This document shows positions 1 through 5,173 of a stretch of 5,223 nt of DNA, piece after piece. The notes below the pieces were generated by a model. That model was not told where the DNA came from. It saw only the letters and a program-made list of their open reading frames with translations, and made no database searches. The position numbers and the translations under genes were made by a program. The stretch comes from Bacteroidales bacterium (GTDB lineage Bacteria; Bacteroidota; Bacteroidia; Bacteroidales; Paludibacteraceae). The stretch spans positions 1-5,223 of the forward strand of contig CAAGDU010000169.1 of NCBI GenBank assembly GCA_900768725.1. The letters are read 5' to 3'. The stretch's first letter is position 1. The number at the start of each line of letters is the position of its first letter.

Positions 1-1
1 A

Positions 2-190
2 CCCTCAACACTCAACGCTCAACTCTCAACCCTCAACTCTCAACTTCCTACCCCCAACCTCGAGGAGACGCAGCGCGAGACCATTCTCCGTGTCCTTGCT
101 CAATGCAACGGCAACCGCAAACTCGCTGCTGAGAAGTTAGGTATCTCCGAGCGCACCCTCTACCGCAAAATCAAAGAATACAATCTATAA
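2..190 (+). CDS. Sigma-54-dependent transcriptional activator, C-terminal end (partial, 5' end outside window)
   Basis: The last 62 codons of a gene entering from the left edge, ending in TAA at 188-190. Visible residues 1-19 are a Ser/Thr/Leu/Asn/Gln-rich linker. Residues 20-62 match the Fis-type helix-turn-helix (HTH_8) that ends NtrC/AtoC-like activators: the first helix runs from LEETQRETI, followed by NGNRKLAAEKLGIS and the recognition helix ERTLYRKIKEYNL. Proteins with this ending normally carry a central AAA+ ATPase that remodels sigma-54 RNA polymerase, often with an N-terminal receiver domain; neither is visible here, so response regulator versus orphan activator cannot be decided. 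The linker is encoded by a six-copy heptamer array, giving two peptide repeats STLNAQL and STLNSQL. lptE follows 21 bases downstream on the same strand, which suggests co-transcription. The domain call is firm from sequence pattern; the target genes are unknown. Confidence 0.88.
   Translation, partial: PSTLNAQLSTLNSQLPTPNLEETQRETILRVLAQCNGNRKLAAEKLGISERTLYRKIKEYNL
4..45 (+). repeat. Six-copy heptamer tandem array, CTCAACN
   Basis: Six uninterrupted units of CTCAACN start at 4, 11, 18, 25, 32 and 39, with seventh bases A, G, T, C, T, T. The array lies in the reading frame of the sigma-54 activator, in the linker just before the Fis domain. Three heptamers make 21 bases, so the protein shows a 7-residue repeat. 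Seven is not a multiple of three, so gain or loss of one unit would shift the frame and remove the DNA-binding domain. The array may extend left of the window. Confidence 0.93.
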
Positions 191-211
191 GATTCGACAA
201 ACACTCTCCGC

Positions 212-760
212 ATGCCCATTTTCAAATTTTCAAATTTTCGGAACTTGTCCCGATTTATCGGGATTTTCAAATTGACCTTGATTCTCGTGCTCTCCCTCTC
301 TTCCTGCGCAGTGAGTATCAAGTTCAACGGAGCCAACATCGACTACTCCACCACCAAGAGTATCTCCGTTGCCGACTTTCCCAACAACGCGGCAATGGTC
401 AACCCCTCATTGAGCAACAACCTCTCGGAAGGCATACGCGACCTCTTCCAGCGCCAGACGCGCTTGCAAGTGCTCCGCAAAGGCGGCGACCTTGAACTGG
501 AAGGCGAAATCGTAGGCTACGACATCACAGCCATGGCTATCTCTGCCGACTCCTACGCCTCGGAGACCAAACTCACCATCCGCGTTAAAGTGCACTTCAC
601 CAACAACATCCACCCCGAGGAGAGTTTCGAAAAGACCTACACCGCTTTCCAAACCTTCGACTCCTCGCAGATGCTCTCCGATGTGCAAGACGAACTCTGC
701 AACACCATGATTACCGAAATAGCCGAAAACATCTACAACGACACCGTCGCCAAATGGTAA
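212..760 (+). CDS. lptE: LptE family outer-membrane lipoprotein (lipopolysaccharide assembly)
   Basis: A 182-residue lipoprotein. Residues 1-31 form a signal peptide with Lys/Arg in the first 20 residues, a hydrophobic core LTLILVLSLS (21-30) and the lipobox L29-S30-S31-C32, so Cys32 should be the lipidated N terminus. No acidic surface-export signal follows Cys32 (next residues AVSIK), which fits anchoring in the periplasmic face of the outer membrane. The mature part resembles Bacteroidota LptE-family proteins: a strand-rich start (FNGANIDYSTTKSISV), the PNNAAMVNPSLS segment, a helix with LSEGIRDLFQRQTRL, the GGDLELEGEI strand (91-100), a KLTIRVKVHFTN strand, and a C-terminal helix ending DTVAKW. 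LptE partners the LptD barrel that inserts LPS into the outer leaflet. The ATG at 212 is the only ATG start giving a complete signal peptide; there is no Shine-Dalgarno sequence. The signal peptide is longer than typical because repeat DNA encodes its start. Confidence 0.87.
   Translation: MPIFKFSNFRNLSRFIGIFKLTLILVLSLSSCAVSIKFNGANIDYSTTKSISVADFPNNAAMVNPSLSNNLSEGIRDLFQRQTRLQVLRKGGDLELEGEIVGYDITAMAISADSYASETKLTIRVKVHFTNNIHPEESFEKTYTAFQTFDSSQMLSDVQDELCNTMITEIAENIYNDTVAKW
218..270 (+). repeat. Octamer repeats around a palindrome, inside the lptE signal-peptide coding region
   Basis: The octamer ATTTTCAA occurs at 218-225 and 226-233, a variant ATTTTCGG at 234-241, and a further exact copy at 263-270. 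Between the last two lies the perfect inverted repeat TCCCGATTTATCGGGA (248-263; 7-base arms, 2-base loop). The element is read in frame as roughly residues 3-20 of LptE. A palindrome with the same six-base outer arms lies at 1403-1418 between genes. This looks like a repetitive element accommodated in coding sequence. Confidence 0.8.
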
Positions 761-815
761 CTGACCTTTGAAAATACCGAATAATCACGAAAATTGACGA
801 AAAAACGCAATTATA

Positions 816-847
816 TTTGGTTATATCAAAAAAAAAACGTATCTTTG
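816..847 (+). promoter_or_regulatory. Predicted primary-sigma (Bacteroidota-type) promoter of secG
   Basis: TTTG at 816-819 matches the -33 element, and TATCTTTG at 840-847 matches the -7 consensus TAnnTTTG of Bacteroidota primary-sigma promoters. The 20-base spacer is within the usual range. Transcription would start a few bases after 847, giving a leader of about 45 bases before the secG ATG at 899. The spacer holds a run of ten A residues (828-837). The motif match is direct; activity is inferred. Confidence 0.83.
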
Positions 848-852
848 CACGC

Positions 853-887
853 TAATTCGTAAATCGTAATTCGTAAATTGTAAATAC
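853..887 (+). repeat. Five-unit degenerate heptamer array, TAAWTCG, in the secG leader
   Basis: Units are TAATTCG (853), TAAATCG (860), TAATTCG (867), TAAATTG (874) and TAAATAC (881), decaying toward the gene. The array fills most of the stretch between the predicted secG transcription start and the start codon, so it would be transcribed as the 5' leader. Its period equals that of the CTCAACN array at 4-45 and the TTAATTC array at 5184-5211. No function can be assigned from sequence. Confidence 0.82.
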
Positions 888-898
888 ATTGATAGACT

Positions 899-1240
899 AT
901 GTACATTTTCTTAACTATCCTTATCGTTATTGCAGCCATTCTGCTGACGCTCCTTGTATTGGCACAAAACAGCAAAGGGGGCGGCTTGGCTTCGAGTTTT
1001 GCAAGTGCTAACCAAGTGATGGGTGCTCCCAAAACCGCGGATTTTTTGGAGAAAGCCAGTTGGACGCTTATCGCTATCATCGTGGTGCTGAGCGTATTAG
1101 CCGTTGGTTTCAGCAAAGGGAACCAAGGTGCTGACCCGAGCGAAAGCGCTATCAAAGAGCAAGTGCAGCAAGCCGCAGAGCAGATGGCTCCTGCCGCTCC
1201 CGCAGCAGACTTCGATACCGAAGCCACCGAAGCAGAGTAA
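899..1240 (+). CDS. secG: Preprotein translocase subunit SecG
   Basis: A 113-residue inner-membrane protein, the small accessory subunit of the SecYEG channel that aids SecA-driven protein export. Topology is typical: transmembrane helix 1 at about residues 2-22, a conserved loop with QNSKGGGLASSF (23-34) and a segment through NQVMG to KTADFLEKASW (39-55), then transmembrane helix 2 at about 55-71. The QN-x-KGGGLA signature is characteristic of SecG, including Bacteroidota forms. Residues 72-113 form an acidic, Ala/Pro/Glu-rich tail, probably disordered; such tails vary in length and composition. The ATG at 899 places helix 1 directly at the N terminus as expected, and no Shine-Dalgarno sequence is seen. 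The gene lies 138 bases downstream of lptE with its own predicted promoter, and a hairpin terminator follows 24 bases after the stop. Confidence 0.95.
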   Translation: MYIFLTILIVIAAILLTLLVLAQNSKGGGLASSFASANQVMGAPKTADFLEKASWTLIAIIVVLSVLAVGFSKGNQGADPSESAIKEQVQQAAEQMAPAAPAADFDTEATEAE

Positions 1241-1264
1241 GCACTAACACACACCACTAATCCT

Positions 1265-1300
1265 ATACGAGCCGCTTAAGAATGGTTAGGCGGCTCGTAT
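1265..1300 (+). terminator. Probable intrinsic terminator of secG
   Basis: An 11-base perfect stem, ATACGAGCCGC (1265-1275) with its complement at 1290-1300. It can extend by one G-U and three A-T pairs to leave the six-base loop GAATGG (1280-1285). It begins 24 bases after the secG stop. The following TGTATT is only weakly T-rich, so termination strength is uncertain, but position and stem GC content fit a terminator. Confidence 0.72.
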
Positions 1301-1318
1301 TGTATTCACACAAACATA

Positions 1319-1431
1319 GCAAGCCCCAACGGGGCGACATAAAACAGCGTAGGGTGAAACCCTACGGAAAAGAGAATCACCCTCAATGCAAGCCGAGATT
1401 TATCCCGACATGTCGGGACGGGGCGATATAA
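1319..1431. repeat. Cluster of small palindromes in the secG-nifJ convergent spacer (REP-like)
   Basis: Three hairpins are packed together: GCCCC-AAC-GGGGC (1323-1335), GTAGGGT-GAA-ACCCTAC (1349-1365, with one further C-G pair outside) and the perfect 16-base palindrome TCCCGACATGTCGGGA (1403-1418). Two partly duplicated units can be seen: both begin GCAAGCC (1319 and 1388) and both end GGGGCGAYATAA (1331-1342 and 1420-1431). The second unit carries the 16-base palindrome between those ends. No credible gene lies on either strand of 1241-1533. The arrangement resembles dispersed REP-type elements, but no transposase is in the window and genome-wide dispersal cannot be seen here. Confidence 0.7.
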
Positions 1432-1473
1432 CTCAATAAAGAAACACAGAGGGAACAGACATTCTCGTTCAAC

Positions 1474-1517
1474 AACAAAACATCCGCTGACCGGCATTGG
1501 TCAGCGGATGTTTTGTT
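1474..1517 (-). terminator. Intrinsic terminator of nifJ, possibly bidirectional
   Basis: A 19-base perfect stem (1474-1492 pairing with 1499-1517) with loop GGCATT (1493-1498). The stem core is CATCCGCTGACC, flanked by ACAAAA on the left and TTTTGT on the right. Read on the minus strand it begins 16 bases after the nifJ stop and its descending arm ends TTTTGTTGTTG, as for a rho-independent terminator. The T-rich right side means it could also stop transcripts from the secG side. Confidence 0.92.
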
Positions 1518-1533
1518 TACGCAGTTTCAGCGA

Positions 1534-4500
1534 TTACTTCTCCCAGTTGGTGGAGAGCATGCGCTGGTAAGAGCGGTAGCGCCATTGTGCGTTTTCTTGT
1601 GCAGCGGCGAAGAGTTCAGCAGCCTCGTTGGGGTACTGCTTCATCTCGCTGGCGAAGCGCACCTCACCCTTGAGATAGTCTTGGAACTTATCCCACTGCG
1701 GCTCTTTGGAGTCGAGCGAGAACGGGTTCTTGCCTTCTGCCTCGAGTGCGGGGTTGTAGCGCCAGAGGTGCCAATAACCGCATTCTACTGCCTTCGCCTC
1801 CTCGGCTTGGGACTTGCCCATGCCGGCTTTCAGACCGTGGTTGATACACGGAGCGTAAGCAATCACAAGGGATGGTCCGGGATAAGCCTCTGCCTCGCGG
1901 ATAGCCTTTAGCGTCTGTGCTTGGTCTGCACCCATCGCGATCTGAGCCACATAAACATAGCCGTAGGTGGTGGCAATCATACCGAGGTCTTTCTTGCGCA
2001 CGCGCTTACCCATAGCGGCGAACTTCGCGATAGCGCCGAGCGGAGTCGATTTGGAAGCCTGACCACCGGTGTTGGAGTACACCTCCGTGTCGAGCACGAG
2101 GATGTTCACATCTTCGCCGGAAGCGATAACATGGTCGAGACCTCCGTAACCGATGTCGTAGGAAGCACCGTCGCCGCCCACAATCCACTGGCTGCGTTTC
2201 ACGATATGGTCTTTGTACTTGAGAATCTCTTTGCAGGTATCGCAACCGCACGCCTCGCAAGCAGCCACCATCGGCTCGTAGAGACGATTGGTAACCTCTG
2301 CGCTCTGCGGGTTAGCGAGCCACTCGGTAAACATCGCCTTGAGTTCGTCGGTGCAGCAGGAGCACTCCAAGCCTTTCTTCATCAGGTTAGCCAAACGCTC
2401 GCGAATCTTGCGGTGCGCAATCTGCATACCGAGACCGTACTCACAGAAGTCCTCGAAGAGGGAGTTAGACCAAGCAGGACCGTGTCCCTTGTCGTTGGTG
2501 GTATAAGGAGTGGAAGGCACGGAGCCTGAATAGATAGAAGTACATCCGGTAGCGTTTGCCACGATCTCACGGTCGCCGAAGAGTTGGCTGATGAGTTTCA
2601 GATACGGGGTCTCACCGCAGCCGGAGCATGCGCCGGAGAACTCAAACAGCGGCGTAGCGAACTGCGAGTTCTTCACGTTGGATTGGATATCCACGAGCGA
2701 CTGTTTGCTCTTCACATTCTCTACGCAGTAGTTCCAGTTAGCAGCCTCTGCCTCTTGTCCCTCGAGGGGCACCATAGAAAGTGCTTTGCCAAGTTTCGGG
2801 TTGCCCGGGCAGACATCTACGCAGTTGCCGCAGCCGAGGCAGTCCATCACGCCCACTTGCATGCGGAAGTGCATACCCTTAAGCGCAGCGGGTGCTTTCA
2901 TCTCGCGGGTAACGCCATTGATACCCTTCACTTCTTCTTCGTCCATCACGAACGGACGGATACAAGCGTGAGGACAAACATAAGCACACTTGTTGCACTC
3001 GATACAGTTGTCTGCGTTCCAAACGGGAACGAATGCGGATACACCGCGCTTCTCGTACTTCGCCGTACCTGCGGGCCATGTACCGTCCTCAATACCCTTG
3101 AAGGCGCTGACGGGCAGCAGGTCGCCGTCCTGACCGTTGATAGGACGAACGACGTTGGTAACGAACTCGGGCTCGTTGCCGAAGTCGGGTTTAGCGTCTG
3201 CGCCGAGGTTGCTCCATGCGGGATCAACAGCCAGTTGCTTGTACTCGCCACCGCGGTCAACGGCTGCGTAGTTCTTGTTCACCACGTCCTCACCCTTCTT
3301 GCCATAGGACTTCACGATGAAGTGCTTCATCTCCTCAACGGCTTTCTCTACGGGGATGACCTCGGTGATACGGAAGAATGCCGATTGGAGGATGGTGTTG
3401 GTGCGGTTACCCAAGCCAATCTCCTGTGCAATCTTGGTAGCGTTGATATAGAATACCTTGATGTCGTTGTCAGCGAAGTATTTCTTCACTTTGTTGGGCA
3501 GGTTCTTTGCCAGTTCCTCGCCCTCCCAGATGGTGTTCAAGAGGAAGGTGCCGCCCTTCTGCAAGCCGCGGGTTACGTCGTACATGTGCAGGTATGCCTG
3601 TACGTGGCAAGCCACGAAGTTCGGGGTGGTAACGAGGTAAGTGGAGTGGATAGGCTCGTCGCCGAAGCGGAGGTGCGAGCAGGTGAAACCGCCGGATTTC
3701 TTCGAGTCGTAGGAGAAGTATGCTTGGCAGTACTTGTCGGTGGTGTCGCCGATAATCTTCACGGAGTTCTTGTTAGCACCTACGGTACCGTCAGCGCCCA
3801 AACCGTAGAACTTCGCTTGGAACATACCCTTGCCACCCATTGCGATTTCCTCGCCTACGGGCAGAGAGGTGAAGGTAACATCGTCGTTGATACCCACGGT
3901 GAAGTGGTTCTTCGGGCAGGGGAGTGCGAGGTTCTCGAAGACAGCCAGCATCTGAGCAGGTGTGGTGTCGTTGGAGCCCAAGCCGTAGCGACCACCTACT
4001 ACGAGGATGTTGTTCAAGCCGAGTTCGTCCAATGCGTCTTTCACATCGAGGTAGAGCGGTTCTCCGTTTGCGCCCGGCTCTTTCGTGCGGTCAAGCACGC
4101 AGATACGCTTCACGCTTGCGGGCAGCGCCTCTTTCAGGTACTTCAGCGAGAACGGACGATAGAGGTGTACGTTGATCATACCCAGCTTGTTGTTGCCCTT
4201 GGCTGCCTCATAGTCGATAACCTCGCGGATAGCCTCGCAAGCAGAACCCATGCAGATGATGATGTTCTCTGCGTCGGCAGCACCATAGTAGTTGAACGGA
4301 CGATACTTGCGGCCGGTGATTTCGGAAATCTTATCCATGTAGTCGCTCACTACGTCAGCCACGCCGTCGTAGTAGGGGTTGCAGCTCTCGCGGTGTGCGA
4401 AGAATACATCGGGGTTCTCTGCCATACCGCGCATCACAGGACGCATAGGCGACAGTGCACGCTCGCGGAACTCCTGCAATGCCTGCATGTCCACCAGCGG

Positions 4501-5079
4501 ACGAAGGTCTTCCATGTCCACTACCTCTACCTTCTGATACTCGTGCGATGTGCGGAAACCGTCGAAGAAGTTCAGGAACGGCACGCGGCTCTTGATGGTA
4601 GCCAAGTGAGCTACACCTGCCAAGTCCATCACCTCTTGCACACTGCCCTCTGCTAGCATAGCAAAGCCTGTTTGGCGGCATGCCATCACGTCTTGATGGT
4701 CGCCGAAGATACAGAGCACGTGGCTTGCCAAGGTACGAGCCGATACGTGGAACACAGTCGGAATCAACTCACCGGCAATCTTGTACATGTTCGGAATCAT
4801 CAGCAAGAGACCCTGCGAAGCGGTGAAAGTGGTAGTGAGCGCACCTGCGTTCAGCGCACCGTGAACAGCACCTGCGGCGCCGCCCTCCGACTGCATCTCT
4901 TGTACCATGACTGTCTCGCCGAACATGTTCTTGCGACCTGCGGCTGCCCACTCGTCCACGTTCTCTGCCATGGGCGATGACGGAGTGATAGGATAGATGG
5001 CTGCTACCTCGGTAAACATATACGCAATATGCGCAGCAGCAGCATTACCATCACATGTCATAAACTTTTTTTCTTTCAT
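1534..5079 (-). CDS. nifJ: Pyruvate:ferredoxin (flavodoxin) oxidoreductase
   Basis: A complete 1181-residue single-chain PFOR. It oxidises pyruvate with CoA to acetyl-CoA and CO2, reducing ferredoxin or flavodoxin, in the cytoplasm of anaerobes. Visible in order: the N-terminal pyruvate-binding domain with YPITPSSP (29-36), QSEGGA (63-68), HVSAR (111-115) and FFDGFRTSHE (171-180); domain II with DRTKEPGANGEP and GGRYGLGSND (about 330-371); the gamma domain from FYGLGADGTVGANKN (424-438); a two-cluster ferredoxin domain with C692, C695, C698, C702 and C747, C750, C753, C757; and the TPP domain with GACSGCGE (C818, C821), ATGC (C846), GDG (969-971), DTEVYSNTGGQ (997-1007) and APC (C1078). The last four cysteines match the proximal 4Fe-4S ligands of the Desulfovibrio africanus enzyme. 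That enzyme's roughly 50-residue C-terminal extension is absent. Start ATG at 5079 gives MKEKKFMTCDGN; Met7 is an alternative. Codon use is strongly biased, suggesting high expression. The gene is monocistronic as far as seen. Confidence 0.97.
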   Translation of the reverse strand: MKEKKFMTCDGNAAAAHIAYMFTEVAAIYPITPSSPMAENVDEWAAAGRKNMFGETVMVQEMQSEGGAAGAVHGALNAGALTTTFTASQGLLLMIPNMYKIAGELIPTVFHVSARTLASHVLCIFGDHQDVMACRQTGFAMLAEGSVQEVMDLAGVAHLATIKSRVPFLNFFDGFRTSHEYQKVEVVDMEDLRPLVDMQALQEFRERALSPMRPVMRGMAENPDVFFAHRESCNPYYDGVADVVSDYMDKISEITGRKYRPFNYYGAADAENIIICMGSACEAIREVIDYEAAKGNNKLGMINVHLYRPFSLKYLKEALPASVKRICVLDRTKEPGANGEPLYLDVKDALDELGLNNILVVGGRYGLGSNDTTPAQMLAVFENLALPCPKNHFTVGINDDVTFTSLPVGEEIAMGGKGMFQAKFYGLGADGTVGANKNSVKIIGDTTDKYCQAYFSYDSKKSGGFTCSHLRFGDEPIHSTYLVTTPNFVACHVQAYLHMYDVTRGLQKGGTFLLNTIWEGEELAKNLPNKVKKYFADNDIKVFYINATKIAQEIGLGNRTNTILQSAFFRITEVIPVEKAVEEMKHFIVKSYGKKGEDVVNKNYAAVDRGGEYKQLAVDPAWSNLGADAKPDFGNEPEFVTNVVRPINGQDGDLLPVSAFKGIEDGTWPAGTAKYEKRGVSAFVPVWNADNCIECNKCAYVCPHACIRPFVMDEEEVKGINGVTREMKAPAALKGMHFRMQVGVMDCLGCGNCVDVCPGNPKLGKALSMVPLEGQEAEAANWNYCVENVKSKQSLVDIQSNVKNSQFATPLFEFSGACSGCGETPYLKLISQLFGDREIVANATGCTSIYSGSVPSTPYTTNDKGHGPAWSNSLFEDFCEYGLGMQIAHRKIRERLANLMKKGLECSCCTDELKAMFTEWLANPQSAEVTNRLYEPMVAACEACGCDTCKEILKYKDHIVKRSQWIVGGDGASYDIGYGGLDHVIASGEDVNILVLDTEVYSNTGGQASKSTPLGAIAKFAAMGKRVRKKDLGMIATTYGYVYVAQIAMGADQAQTLKAIREAEAYPGPSLVIAYAPCINHGLKAGMGKSQAEEAKAVECGYWHLWRYNPALEAEGKNPFSLDSKEPQWDKFQDYLKGEVRFASEMKQYPNEAAELFAAAQENAQWRYRSYQRMLSTNWEK

Positions 5080-5085
5080 GTGTGT

Positions 5086-5106
5086 GAAATGTAATTTATA
5101 AAGTTA
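5086..5106 (-). promoter_or_regulatory. Weak candidate -7 elements for nifJ
   Basis: No exact TAnnTTTG exists upstream of nifJ. The closest minus-strand matches are TAACTTTA (5106-5099), which would give a leader of about 14 bases, and TACATTTC (5093-5086), which would give an almost leaderless transcript. Neither has a TTTG about 20 bases further upstream. The real promoter may be degenerate, use another sigma factor or lie beyond the window. Confidence 0.22.
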
Positions 5107-5119
5107 ATTTATAGTTAAA

Positions 5120-5173
5120 ATTCTGAGTAATCGGAATCTTCTGAATATTCTGAGCATTCTGAATAATCAGAGC
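5120..5173 (-). repeat. Six-unit degenerate nonamer array upstream of nifJ
   Basis: Plus-strand units are ATTCTGAGT (5120), AATCGGAAT (5129), CTTCTGAAT (5138), ATTCTGAGC (5147), ATTCTGAAT (5156) and AATCAGAGC (5165), in strict 9-base register. On the nifJ sense strand they read as repeated NNTCAGAAT. The array spans roughly 41-94 bases upstream of the nifJ start codon, where activator sites or simple repeat expansion would both be possible. Confidence 0.75.

Noticed and set aside
1..60. Possibility that the CTCAAC array is the start of a CRISPR array or non-coding DNA
   Set aside because: Units are 7 bases with no spacers, and the frame stays open through the array into a good Fis-type domain, so it is a coding tandem repeat.
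407..688. A 93-codon minus-strand open frame opposite lptE
   Set aside because: Shadow of lptE, in the same exact-complement register (codon boundaries coincide), with no family match; the forward frame has a lipobox and LptE-like segments.
826..1257. A 143-codon minus-strand open frame opposite secG
   Set aside because: Shadow of secG, which has clear family motifs and a strong promoter; the reverse frame ends in the promoter A-tract and matches nothing I recognise.
1306..1497. A 63-codon minus-strand open frame in the secG-nifJ spacer
   Set aside because: It runs through the palindrome cluster; its composition follows the repeats, and it begins within the nifJ terminator loop. It looks like a repeat artefact, not a gene.
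1474..1517. The long hairpin as a possible attachment site or small RNA
   Set aside because: Its position 16 bases after the nifJ stop, GC-rich stem core, six-base loop and T-rich tail on the minus strand fit an intrinsic terminator fully.
1513..2529. Further + strand open frames antisense to nifJ (1513-1911 and 1921-2529; also 4672-4980)
   Set aside because: Same in-register shadow of nifJ as above, with non-ATG or unsupported starts and no recognisable protein family.
2584..4656. A 690-codon open frame on the + strand, antisense to nifJ
   Set aside because: It is in exact codon register with nifJ and is explained by the rarity of TTA, CTA and TCA codons there. It starts at TTG, is rich in His/Val/Leu as expected for reverse complements, shows no known domain, and the minus strand encodes an unmistakable intact PFOR.
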